From Micrasema longulum (Eukaryota; Arthropoda; Insecta; Trichoptera; Brachycentridae): a stretch of 64,000 nucleotides of DNA. Made by a program: the position numbers and the translations under genes. The stretch is taken from assembly GCA_022494885.1 (NCBI GenBank), contig JAGVSM010002852.1:26318-90317 (forward strand), in the 5' to 3' direction. Below, in pieces: positions 53,483 through 64,000 of the stretch. Position 1 is the first letter of the stretch; each line of letters starts with the position of its first letter. The notes beneath the pieces are model-generated. The model saw nothing but the letters and a program-made list of their open reading frames with translations. It ran no database searches and was not told the DNA's origin.

Positions 53483-54559
53483 TAAAAGTAATTCAATCAA
53501 ACTTTAAAACTATTTCGGAACGCTAGAACCGCCAGTCTGATTTATGTCAGAGTAATTTATGAAATACGGCCGGCGGCGGCGTTCTGAAATAATTCCAACA
53601 AAATATTAATTTCTGTGTCAGATCGATGAAATACTTTGAACTGGATGCACATTGGTTTAAATCGTAATATTTTTGAAAAATATAAGGCAAGTTGTAGGAC
53701 TGTGTAAGTACGAGTACATAAAACGCCAATACGAAGGCGGCCAGCTAGTTTGTGCATTAAACTTTAATTGTGTAAGATAGGTCTAGCTAGCATTTACAAA
53801 GCTAATTCAATTATTTGATCTATCCAAAACCTTACATATAATAAAAAATTAATTTCGTAAATACAAGTATGTTCTAATAAAAATATGAAATCATTATTTA
53901 TTTATTTCAACACCCATACGAGTTTCATAATGTATTACACGTAGCTTGTTTATAAATGTATTAAAAAATGTGGCATAGTAAAAAAATGAACAGTGTAATA
54001 AGCCGATAGTTATTCTAGGTAGTAAATATTTTTATAAGTAATCTTTTTACTATACTGGGGTCCCGATCTCAATGGGGAGTTAATAATAAAGGCCGTAGTC
54101 GTAGTAACACTCGTTTCTTTTTTATTTTAATATTTGTTTAACAATTTTGATTTAAGGGATTCTGCTTTACGTGTCTTTGAACCTACACTCACCTCATATT
54201 ATTTGTTTGCGGGTCATATGTAAAACGTGGCAAATTTTGCATGATAAAGAGGAAGTGCGCGGATTTAGGAACAGTCCGTAAACATTTCTTCATTAGGCCT
54301 TTCACCCCGTAGTCCTGAGATCCCTAGCCTCCCCTGTTGAAGGGAAGAAAACTCTAGTTAAGGAGAGAGTCGTAATATTAGAGACACCTATAAAGGAGTT
54401 GAAATTACACGTGGACATGTCGGAGCGAGTAATTGTGTTTTAAACATAATGTATTGTAGAATCACATTACGTGTTATTATAGTGTGCCTAAGTAGAAATT
54501 AGTAGCTTGAGTTGGTTTCTTTATCATGCGGATGAGATTTATCCGGCTGATCCAATTCA
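53483..54559. other. AT-rich spacer
   Basis: A short (CGG)-like patch at 53566-53582 (ACGGCCGGCGGCGGCG) is isolated. The rest shows nothing I can support; frames at 53547-53757 have no motif. Confidence 0.45.
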
Positions 54560-54690
54560 CCATCTTCTTATGCAATATTTCATTATCCCTGGACCGGCAC
54601 CTGATTTGTAAGCTTGATCATTTTACCTTTCAGGTAACAAAAATATTCTAGATACGCTGAAACTGTAATACCTATTGCTTTATTATATAC
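54560..54690 (+). mobile_element. SINE family S3, body fragment
   Basis: TATGCAATATTTCATTATCC, CTGGACCGGCACCTGATTTG, GCTTGATCATTTTACC and AGGTAACAAAAATATTC follow the S3 body order. Both ends are missing. Confidence 0.55.
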
Positions 54691-56199
54691 TACTGGGCTA
54701 CTGGATGTGGGCGAGTATAGTAAAATGATTAGTATGATGTTATACCTACATGTTTTCCTTTGTAGAACCTTTTCAGTGTATTGTTTAATAAATTTTAATT
54801 CAGAACATGGACGCTATTAGAAAGTAAAGACACGTTAGAAACCCAAAATGTTTCTTTCTTTAATTTAATCATTACTATCGCGAGTAATCGTTCGGTACCA
54901 ATTGATATCCTCAAAATTATTTTTCCTTTACCTAGGGATATATTATGAGCATAGTTATATAACTGCATTGAAAAGAACTACAAAAGTGCTAATAAGAAAT
55001 AAAATATCAAAAAAGTAAAGCTTTTGAATGTTTACATCTTATTTTACCGTTCATATATCTGTATGCATGACGTAAACAACGGTAACTGAGAAATTGAATC
55101 ATTACCATGTCGAAACCCTGCGAATAATAATTCTCTAGAAAAGTCCTCAAGCTCTATTGCATAGAACAAAAGCGTTTCAAATTTTTTGATTGTTTTTAAT
55201 TTGGTTCTTAGTGTAAAAACAAACGGTAATGGACGGTTTCGTTTAGCGCTCGCAATTCTCAACCCAAGTACCTACCGCCCGTTGTATTGATGTAATATGT
55301 AGCTAACTTCGTGGTTAATAATATTATAATATTTTTTCCCGTATGAGCGACTCTGTTAGGTTATAACTCCAAAAACCAATTTTTTCCCCATTTATTACGA
55401 GGTAAATAGCATTGATTCCCAATTTCTTTATTAACAATGATATTTTTTTTTATAAGGGGATTTTTATTTCATTTTTATTATACAAATATATAAGAGGCAA
55501 CGAGAAATAAGAAAACATACAGTACTAAGAAAAATAAGAGGAAAAAAACCATACATAACTTGTTTTAAGGAAAAAAATTGTTTTTAAGAAATCTAAACAA
55601 ATTTATATTCATGAAAATTAAATCAGATTGTTGATGTATGGGCATCTTTTAAATATATAAAAAAAAAAAAACTATAATATCCTTACCAAAAGCATTATTT
55701 ATAATTAATAAACAACACTTATTTTGTACAAATTACAAAATAGTGTGGGTTTTTTGAATCCTAGATACAAAATCATTTGGATTTTTTTTTTTGTTTTCCT
55801 TTACAACATTTGATATTGTACCATGGAGATGTTTAGCGGTACACAAATCTATCTTAATGCAGAGCATGAAAAAAATCTGAATATTAAAAAAAAAACATTT
55901 TAATATTAATGACACAAAAAATTTAACGTATTTTAGAAAAACAAATCTACTTTAAAGCCTCTCATTAAAAAATACCAGATGTTTAAAGTATACAAAAATC
56001 ACTAATTTGTGTCTCTTGAAAAATAAGGTTTTTAGAAAAACTGTAGTTTACCTCTTGCATACAGCATATTAAGGTATTCATGTATTATATCATATCTTTG
56101 CCACAACACAGTGGATAATAACTAGACTGGAAATAAAACGAAATAAATATAATTTGAGTATCCCACTATAATCGCCTATGCCTACTTTATGGAGAATCA
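54691..56199. other. AT-rich spacer, nothing recognised
   Basis: No exon, repeat copy or RNA gene could be supported. 55440-55980 is especially A/T-rich with poly-A and poly-T runs; frames there are low-complexity translations. Confidence 0.5.
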
Positions 56200-56204
56200 C
56201 CGTA

Positions 56205-56485
56205 ACTTAAACCGGAAGTGGTTTGCGCACTTTGAGGGCCAAACTTCCTGTCCAAGATGGCAGACTAGTTGGGACGACGTCAGAGTTGAATATTTCAGAG
56301 GGGTTTAGATGCAATGTCCCTGGGGAGAGATGGTCCTGATTCGATTAGCGTCTTACAAGACGCTCGTGTGGTTTCACGGTAATAAGGACGTTGTAATTAG
56401 GTTCCCGCTTGTTATTATGTGATAAACTCCTTGTGGGAAGGGACAAGGCTTGGGACTTGCCTAGTAGCCATCTTGTAAGTACTTC
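56205..56485. promoter_or_regulatory. Promoter-like low-copy block (ETS, YY1, CRE-like)
   Basis: ACCGGAAGTG (ETS) at 56211-56220, CCAAGATGGC (YY1 core) at 56252-56261 and ACGACGTCAG (CRE-like) at about 56273-56282 lie within 75 bp. They are followed by a perfect inverted AGCGTCTT/AAGACGCT at 56347-56364. This combination is typical of TATA-less promoters. No open frame starts nearby with support, so it could also mark a non-coding transcript or enhancer. Confidence 0.4.
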
Positions 56486-57349
56486 GTATTACGGTGAGCT
56501 TTACTTGAATTATGTAGGGCTTCAGGGAAATTATAATGTGTTATACCTATTGGTTTATAGTATTTGAACTATGTACGAATTTTTAATGACAAAATCAACA
56601 TTTAATACTAACACTATTATGTACGCTTTGACTCTAAAATGAAAACGACTTATGCGTAAGCATTGTGATTTAAATTTTAAATTAAATAAAACCTGTACAG
56701 ATGCATTCCATCTTACGATCAGCGCCTTTTACGTTTTGGTGCAGATAAGTCGGATATAAATAGACATAAACAGACTACAACGAAAGCAAAATAAAATATT
56801 TAATATGTCATAGACTGGGTATATGTATGATGGTTTGACTCCGTAAGGAATGTAGAAATGATAATAATAATAGTAAAAACACAATATATATAATATAACT
56901 GACGCAGCAATCTCCAGCGTAAATCGTCACCAAGCGAACCATAATCACGCTTGTCTACTTTACAAGGCATCAGGTTCTTGCAGTGCTAGACGTCCACAGC
57001 TGACAGTCCGTTTGCAGATCACATCTGAATTCTGGTATCTGACTTGGGAGGATACACGGGGTTGGAAACAGGCAACGTGGCCTGGAGAGATTTTGTTTTC
57101 TTGATCACAATTCAAGAAAAAGATCATCGTTTTCAATTTCACATCTAATAAATATTTTTCGCAGAAAATGTTGACAGTTGTAAAGGTCATCCCTTGAATA
57201 AAATACAAGTGCGCATTTTAGAAAAACTCATAAAGAAATTATACCCCTATTGTGATAATAGAAAATCTGTGACTGATTTCACAATACCTCGCAACGTTAC
57301 TGACACTTGCTAAAAATGAAAGGCAGAATTATTTCAAAGGGGGTTTTGT
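56486..57349. other. Unassigned spacer
   Basis: A word at 56765-56800 (ACAGACTACAACGAAAGCAA) is the inverse of one at 42885-42920, an old shared repeat. An 82-codon minus-strand frame at 56960-57208 has no motif I recognise. Confidence 0.35.
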
Positions 57350-57354
57350 TCGCC

Positions 57355-57425
57355 CTTATATCGCGAAGGGCGTCGCAATCATTTATGATTTTCATACGCC
57401 CTTCGATAAATCGAATTATACCAAT
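57355..57425. other. Inverted CGAAGGGCGT pair
   Basis: CGAAGGGCGT (57364-57373) and its exact inverse ACGCCCTTCG (57396-57405) are separated by 22 bp containing a Hox-like TTTATGATTTTC core. It sits in a short GC-rich patch without repeat copies. It may be a protein-binding palindrome. Confidence 0.35.
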
Positions 57426-57746
57426 AAAATATTATGTTATTCTATGCGTGTAATGATTATTTCCATAAAAATGGATACAATAACTGGCGGAGAATTGGAA
57501 TCAATTTGCAGCAATGTATATTAACGACCCTTAACGAGGTGACAAGTATTTTATTATATTACGAGGAACAATCAAAAGTATTTGTGTTGAACTAGAAAAT
57601 ATGACATCAGGTGGAATAATTTTTCTTTTCAAATCATTAATTAAATTTGATGAAGATTACAGTTCTGTGTGTAAAAAATAACTCGAATGTAGGACTAGGG
57701 TTTTCAATCCTCAGGTAAAAAATATGATAAAGTGAATTGAGTAAAT

Positions 57747-58312
57747 ATAAGTCCGCCTTGTGGTGCAGTATTTTGCGCATTCGTCTATCGTGCTTGAATT
57801 CCTAGGTTCAAATCCTCGCAGGATTGACGTGAAATATTCGTATTGAGGTATTTTAAGGTTATTATTATTTTTTTTTAATATTGTTTATTCTACTTTGTAG
57901 GATAATCCTTTCGGCAAATTGATTATGTGCAATCAATTTGAACCCAGTCAGTGAAAAATTTACTTCTCTCTTTTCTCAATCCAATGAAGTGCATATTATG
58001 TACTTCTAGATAACCTCCTTTCAGTACAAAAATGCTAAGGCTACAAGATTACAGAGAGCTTCTTTGGGCAGCTTTTCTCGTTCGGCAACGAGCAATTTTT
58101 CCATGGATGTGGGCACCGCCAAAGAGACTTACGTCCTCAAATGCGGTGTGCGGTATGTGATAGGCAAATTGTTCCAAGGTTATTGCAATTTTTGCACCAG
58201 AAGCGCAAGACTGACTGTCGTAGTTTGAAGAAACAAATGATTGAGATACTCTCCATTTGATGTACTGGTGCAGTGTCTTATGCTTAATTGGGTACGGATA
58301 CCGCTATGAAGG
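57747..58312 (+). mobile_element. SINE family S3, interrupted copy
   Basis: The head AAGTCCGCCTTGTGGTGCAG and the B box CCTAGGTTCAAATCCTCG are at 57747-57830. The body resumes at about 58170 (TTGCACCAGAAGCGCAAGAC, TACTGGTGCAGTGTCTTATG) and ends near 58310. The 300-bp insert between (about 57865-58165) is low-copy with a TCGTTCGGCAACGAGCA hairpin-like word at 58079-58095. Its identity is unknown. Confidence 0.55.
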
Positions 58313-58909
58313 TGATCAATGAAGAAATTATTAGTCATCAGCATACCTTTTATTAGCGTCCCTGGTACGAAGACGCTTGATTGGGATACTGAGTTTATTT
58401 TCAGATTTATAAGTAGGTAATTAAATGGTTATTTACCAAACTATTAAGCTATAGAGATTTTCAAAAACTTCAAATATTGTTGCTTATAATAAGGACTTAA
58501 ATAAGACCTCGCCGTTTTCTGTCAGACAGCGTTATCTCAGCCTTTTATACATTGGGCAATACTCCAGCTAAATTCATCGTGAAGCTCCATCATTAGGCTT
58601 GAAATGACAGTATTAGTTATTCCGCCGAAGTGTAAATAACATATTTTTTCATGGCGATCCTGTTGCCATAGTTCTTCTCTCCGCTGTTGTGAGGATTCAA
58701 CAGGGGATTTTTTACTAATTTTTTAAAACAAAACAGTCATTTTCACGAAACAACAGCAAGAACTTATTCAACTACTCTATAACTAAACTGTGATATGTTA
58801 AAACCGATTTCTTTAACTGGACAAAATACTTGAGCAATTGTTTTTTAAATTTATAAAACACCCAGAGATTGAGATGAGATGATTTGAAAACGTTTAGGGA
58901 AGCGCAAAT
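58313..58909. other. Unassigned spacer
   Basis: No gene or repeat copy recognised. A pyrimidine-rich CTTCTCTCCGCTGTTGTGAG lies near 58672. Confidence 0.4.
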
Positions 58910-59183
58910 AGTACTAGAGCGTTAAATTTTACGGCAAAGTTTCTTGAAAATGCCAAACAACAACAAATACAACAACGTCACTGGTTCATATGAACCCACC
59001 AATGATATGAGAGCTTTGAAGGATATCCCGTTTGCTTACCGTAAACGAACCGATCGGGAGAACTGACAAAAGAACCTCTGACATCACACGCGGAGTTATT
59101 TCAGAAATACAAAACTTTAAAAAACCTTAGCGCCGATAATATTATAAATAAAAAAATTTAAAATTGGCTTTGTTTAATAGTCT
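58910..59183 (+). repeat. Dispersed repeat R1, copy 2
   Basis: It pairs with 1011-1285. Anchors are ACGGCAAAGTTTCTTGAAAA, GACATCACACGCGGAGTTAT, CAAAACTTTAAAAAACC and the end GTTTAATAGTCT. Both copies are in plus orientation and differ by small gaps. Confidence 0.6.
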
Positions 59184-60939
59184 TTTAACATTTCGTTACT
59201 TTTCTACACTGAACTTCCTCATTATAAACGGCTAGAATAGGTAGCAATAATGCTTGTAAATATAAAGAGTTGATACGAAATATAACTTTAACAGTAGTAT
59301 TTTTGCATTTCGAGGCTTTAATCTTTAATCGCGTCAGGATAACATGAGGTGAAACCGGTAAATTGTAAAGGTGCTTGAAATCATGCAAATGCTTGTGTAT
59401 AAATTACAAATGTGCCTCTTAACAGCCCAACATTAAGCATTCAGTGACACCTAGCGACGTCGAAGCTAATCACCCTAATGGACACAACGACATGCCACTT
59501 ACCGATCACTTTGCTTTCCCCATGATTGTGGTTTGCGTCCCTGCTTAGCCTGGAGTAGAACCAATCGAATGATTTGTGTGACGTTTATAATTACTATTGA
59601 TATAAACTGCTATAGTACAACTATGTTTTTTTTTACGAAGTTGTAAAAATCACAGTATTACTCGTTATTTAAATTTAGAAGAGTACTTGGGCATTAAAAT
59701 AATATGCTAGAATATTTAATAATAAAAATAAAAAAAAATTCTCTTGAAGCATTCAAATTCTAGTAGGTAGCAGTAGTGAACCATGTATAGAAGCGATTAT
59801 GCTCAGCTTACCATTATATTTGACTAACCATAATAACGTTTTATTGTAACCTTACTTACAGAAAAACAAATAAATAATTATTTTTTTATTATAAATCATT
59901 TCCACCGTTTGTATTTTTATCCTAATATCAATATAAATATTAATAAAGCGCGCCCAGCGCCTGCGGTAAGCCAAGAAACTAGCCGATACTTCCAGCTTAT
60001 TTTTTCATACAAAAAGTATACTATATTTTGAATGTATTAACCCTAGTGCGGGTTTTTTCCCTTAGATTAAACTTGCAGATTACGCAAATTATTTGAAGAT
60101 TCTTGATTTGGAAAACAGTATTTCAAACATTGTTTCTTAAGGACTATTTTTCTTTGAGATGGTACTTTTGACATAAGACCATAATTACTTTCATGCGTCA
60201 TATTGCAGGACATATAGCACTCCATGCGGCCGTTTTTAGCACTAGTAATTACTAGAACAATGCGGCCAGTTGGCAATTGGACATTTCAATTGAATACCTA
60301 ATATCGACTGAATTCATAGTGGTAATTTTTATTTATTTTACAAGGAATTATATTTTGAAGTAATGGATAATATATCTATATAATATAATATATCACAAGG
60401 TTACATAGTTTGAGTTGATTTCACGGATGAGAGTTGTTGTATCACACATAAGCACAGAAAAATATCGATTAATAGTATATATTACTTACATTATATTTTG
60501 TACCTACCTCCTATGTAGGTACAAATATATGATAATTTTTCAAGCTTACCTGTAAATAAAATCACCATTTGCCACTGGTAGGTAGGTATTAAGTATTAAC
60601 GTAAGCAACTAGTTATTACACGAGCTTCAACATTATTTTACAATATAAAGCATACATTTGTATAACATCTTCTTTTTTACTAGTTGCTTCCCTAGACTGA
60701 GATTCTTTCGCTGTAGTGATCGTCAACGTCGGCGTCAGGGTAACCTGACAAGGCACCGCAAGAAGAAGAAGCATATCAGTAAAATATAATATATTCTGGT
60801 GGAATAAAATAAAAATAAATGTATCTGCTACGATTATTCATTTAAAAAAATTACTAAAAAATTCTGCCAATGATGGTGAAATTTAATATCCATAGCATTA
60901 GGAATAGTATTGTGTAAAAATGAAAACCAAGAAAACCAA
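59184..60939. other. AT-rich spacer with isolated patches
   Basis: 59440-59590 and 59945-59990 (AAAGCGCGCCCAGCGCCTGC) are less AT-rich and unexplained. 60690-60770 ends in GACAAGGCACCGCAAGAAG, which resembles LINE 3' junk but has no copy here. AAGCAACTAGT at 60603 is inverted at 60680. No gene is supported. Confidence 0.35.
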
Positions 60940-61130
60940 AAAAAATACTTCTTTCCTGATAGGATGTTTCCTGTATGGTGGATAATTTCGGGATCAAGAA
61001 TGGAGAGGAGTTATAATGAGTTAATAGAGTAAGGATATATTTGTCTCTTAGTGGACAACCAAAGAATATGTGGTCTGGATTTTCGTTGCCCAGACCACAT
61101 TTACAATGATTATTTTCTAAAAAACTGTCA
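60940..61130 (-). pseudogene. LINE C-terminal CCHC-type fragment (family G)
   Basis: On the minus strand the frame reads 'FLENNHCKCGLGNENPDHI', 'FFGCPLRDKYILTLLTHY' and 'LIPKLSTIQETSYQERS'. The pattern C-x-C-G-x5-PDHI-FF-x-CPL is the cysteine/histidine motif found at the C-terminus of R1/I/jockey-type ORF2 proteins. Only this tail survives; RT and endonuclease are absent. Confidence 0.6.
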
Positions 61131-61244
61131 ACTTTTTAAAAATAAGTTTTATGGCTGTGATTTCTAAAAATTTTTAGTAACACTCAGGATTTGCAGTATT
61201 TGAAATAGCCTCGAAAATTATAAATACATTTATATTTTATTACA

Positions 61245-61575
61245 GGTTTTCAACCAAAATATCTATTTTCAAAAAAGGGTTTAAGGACTGGATCTTCTTC
61301 AGGGAGGGAGAAACTCCTTGATGGTTTTTCAAATATTTCAGTTATTTTATTTCAATTTAATTTTTTCATGGACTTTAAATGTTTTTCATAGTATTTGTTT
61401 TGTAAATTGACAAGACATGTATTTTTTAATGATTTTTTTTTTCTGCATAATATTTATGCAGATATTGATGTTGTTAAAGTGTTAATATATTTGTCCCAAC
61501 TCAACACAGGACTTTTTTTTATTAAAAATTTTTTCGTTTATGTTGGTACATTTTTTTTACATAGGTACTATATAT
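61245..61575 (+). mobile_element. LINE family A 3' part
   Basis: The coding remnant 'ISIFKKGFKDWIFFREGET' (61260-61320) ends at a stop. The 3' UTR contains TTGTCCCAACTCAACACAGG at 61492, shared with 2565, 30955 and 44350. It abuts the opposite-strand family G fragment, so two LINE remnants are fused here. Confidence 0.6.
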
Positions 61576-61680
61576 TTTACAACGTGACATGAAAACAATA
61601 AAATATCCCACATAGGCATAGCCTGTGCGTGGGTAAACTAGATCTAAATTACGTAAATCTATGGTATAGATGCATAATAT

Positions 61681-64000
61681 ATAAATATTTATTTATTTAT
61701 TTATTTATTTATTTATTGATTTACACGCCCAATGGGCTTTTACATATTTTAGAAATTACATTTAAGTGCAGCAGTGAAACATAAGTATGTAAGTTTGGTA
61801 AAAATAAAAGATAACATAAGAAAAGCTAAAAGATACAATAATAAGTAAAAATCAGGAAATGTACCAACATAGGTATATGGTACATAGAAAAATATTTAAA
61901 AAATTTACATATGAAAACATACACGCATACATATACATACATATAAGTTTATACATTATTAAAGAGATACATGAGAAAAAGAAATAGTAAATAAAGAAAA
62001 ATATTAAGAAATTTTACATAAATTAATTTATAACCTTTTGAATACTTAACCTATATTTATATAAAGACAGACAAAATATATCAACTTCACCATACTCGTT
62101 ACCTAACCGGTGTAGTCTAGGTATTGGTGAATTGTAATAATAATTGTGACTGCCAGGAGATTCAAAAAATAACGTTAGCTGCCGAGTATTTCGAAGAGGT
62201 ACTTTCAAGCTGATAACACTAGTTAATTCCGGGACGTCCAATACGCCATTCGCTATTTTATATAAATTTAATAAGTCATTTATAATTCTTCTTTTACATA
62301 GAGTTGACATATTTAGTGTACATAATAAATTATCATAATCAATATTTTCAGCGGGTATATTAAGTTTGTAATTGATGAATCTAAGGAATTTACGTTGTAC
62401 TATTTCTAACTTTAAAATATGAACATTGTAATAAGGTGACCAAATTGTTGAATTGAATTTTAAATTACTTCTAACCAAGGCAGTAAATAGCACTTTGAGG
62501 GTAGTGATGGAATTAAAATCCTTTACAGTTCGCTGCAAATATCCGAGACATTTCATTGCCTTATTAGTGATGGTATCAATGTGAGGAATAAATGTCAATT
62601 TTTCGTCAAAAACTATCCCCAAATCCTTTATTTGTGTAACTCTTCCCAGATTGATATTATTAATGTTGTAATCGAATATTATGGGTTTTTTACTTCTTGT
62701 AAATGATATTACACAACACTTGTCGACATTTAAATAAAGTTCATTTTTCTGGCACCAGTTGTACAGCCTTACCAAATTAGACTCCACAATCGGTATCAGA
62801 GGTAACAGTTTTTGAAATTTTAAGATCGTCGGCAAAGAGAAGAATGTCTACTTTCTCAAATATCGACACAATGTCATTAACAAACAAAGAAAACAGTACT
62901 GGTCCCAGGTGGGAGCCTTGGGGTACCCCACTAGATGCCTCAAACTGATACGAGTTATAACCGAATACTTTACTAAGATTTTCCTTGATGACAGGTAGCT
63001 TTTAAACCATTCCAAGATATTACCAGTAATTCCCAGTGAACTAAGTTTGTGTATTAAAATTGTATGAGAAACCTTGTCGAACGCTTTACTAAAGTCAGTA
63101 TAAATTGTATCAGTCTGATGACGTCTCTCCATTGATGTGATCAACCGATTCTGATGCAACATAAGGTTTGTAAGAGTTGATCTACCAGTTATGAAACCAT
63201 GTTGTAACGGAGTGATAATTTTACTAATTTCATTGGTGAACTTAGTTAGCAAAACAGATTCCAGTAACTTTGGAATGGCTGACTGAATACAAATGGGTCG
63301 GTAATTGGAGACGTCAGTTTTATCTCCTTTTTTATAAATGGGGGTTAAGTATGAGATCTTCCATTTCTTGGGAAAGTTTCCAGTTTTCAAGGACAAGTTA
63401 AAAATTTTTGTAAGTGGACCAGTTAAAGAGGGACAACATTGTATAAGAAGAAGTGTAGGGATATTGTCTGGCCCAGCGCTTTTTTTTTGGATCTAAGGCA
63501 CAAATCCCCTTTTTTACATCAGAATCAGTAAATACACAGTCGTTAAAATCAATTAAATCTGTATTATCAATACTGTGTAACCTAGAATTAGAAGTAGAAC
63601 TATAAACACTGCTAAAGTAATCAGCAAATAAATTGGCAACTTCCTGTGGTGTGTCTGCCATTTTGCGTTTGTAATACACTGTGGACGGAATTCCAGATTC
63701 CCTACTGTTAAGAATCTTGGAAAATTTAAAAATATGTTGCGGCTTAGATGCAGCCTCGACTTCAAATTTACTTACACAGTCTTGATAACAGGTTTTAGAA
63801 AGCTGCTTAGACAAAATTCTCAATTTCGAAAATTCTTCATAATCTTTAATGTCTCGAGACCTTTTAAAATTACTATGAGCAATCTTTTTATGTAGTATAA
63901 CTTCAATAAGTTTTTTACTAAACCATTTAGGAAAATGACTTGCTATGAATGTAGTTTTAGGCACAGATGACTCAATGGCAGTATCAAGGATATGATAAAA
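61681..64000 (-). mobile_element. Jockey/CR1-type LINE (family E), runs off the window
   Basis: The element reads right to left: coding region from the window edge to 62023, a 3' UTR with ATGTAAAAGCCCATTGGGCG, and an (AAAT)n tail at 61687-61717. At least 2.3 kb is present and the 5' part with the endonuclease lies beyond 64000. The tail of short AAAT repeats rather than poly-A is typical of several jockey-superfamily LINEs. Confidence 0.85.
62023..64000 (-). pseudogene. Reverse transcriptase of LINE family E, frameshifted
   Basis: Palm motifs appear in the right order on the minus strand: 'YKKGDKTDVSNYRPIC', 'LQHGFITGRST' (QHGF at 63193-63204), 'YTDFSKAFDKVSH' (63070-63102), 'SSGVPQGSHLGPVLF' (VPQGS at 62912-62926), catalytic 'FADD' (62825-62836), then 'NVDKC' and 'LGIVFDEKLTF'. 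The post-palm domain continues to the stop at 62023. The frame is broken at least three times: in a T9 run at 63479-63489, near 62975 and near 62785. Upstream of 63964 the frame stays open to the window edge, so the ATG at 63964 is not the true start. A dead copy, otherwise little decayed. Confidence 0.85.

Noticed and set aside
56960..57208. 82-codon minus-strand frame
   Set aside because: No motif and no splice context; consistent with chance in a less AT-rich patch.
60603..60690. AAGCAACTAGT inverted pair as a transposon
   Set aside because: Only 11 bp match, with no target duplication and no second copy.
1..64000. CRISPR arrays, rRNA, bacterial operons or ribosome binding sites
   Set aside because: No regularly spaced identical repeats with unique spacers and no rRNA-like blocks. 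AT-rich DNA with tRNA SINEs and LINEs is eukaryotic.

Overview
This is a 64 kb AT-rich eukaryotic window that looks like insect DNA, most probably Lepidoptera. The pointers are the many TAGGTAC/GTACCTA words, a remnant near 9.1 kb resembling a repeat I know from moths and butterflies, and a dense mix of tRNA-derived SINEs, jockey/CR1-type LINE fragments and long-inverted-repeat MITEs. The order is inference, not proof. No complete host protein gene can be recognised. Most open frames over 60 codons are chance AT-rich frames or translations of repeats.

Layout. 1-5.8 kb: a dispersed repeat, a SINE, an RTE-like coding remnant, LINE 3' ends, and a long-TIR MITE with a SINE nested in it. 5.8-9 kb: a second copy of that MITE and two homeodomain-site-rich blocks that may be regulatory. 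9-13.8 kb: an inverted-repeat element with a hammerhead-ribozyme-like core, a CR1/jockey-type LINE remnant, two SINEs and a duplicated 46-bp motif. 16-19.7 kb is the best candidate for host gene sequence. Two GC-rich open segments on the minus strand (16274-16412 and 17967-18117) join in phase across plausible splice sites, and GC-rich CCAAT/GC-box islands lie upstream at 18.6 and 19.5 kb. 21-29.4 kb: a hAT-like MITE, a heptamer minisatellite, SINEs, a 386-bp tandem duplication of the long-TIR MITE, and an RT fragment. 30.8-45.5 kb: LINE 3' ends in both orientations, a 415-bp palindromic MITE, low-copy blocks with CTCF-like and NRF1-like sites, and a 243-bp hairpin MITE with a TAA target duplication inside a SINE. 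46-59 kb: SINEs, more hammerhead-like inverted-repeat elements, and GC-rich blocks with POU-octamer, YY1 and ETS sites. 60.9-64 kb: fragments of three LINEs, the last a large minus-strand reverse transcriptase remnant that runs off the window edge.

How it fits together: the window is a gene-poor region, either intergenic or a large intron, built by nested insertion of retroelements and MITEs. Islands of low-copy, GC-richer sequence between the repeats look like cis-regulatory DNA or short exons. Calls on regulatory islands and the split gene are inference from motifs and phase. Repeat-family calls rest on copies compared by eye inside this window.
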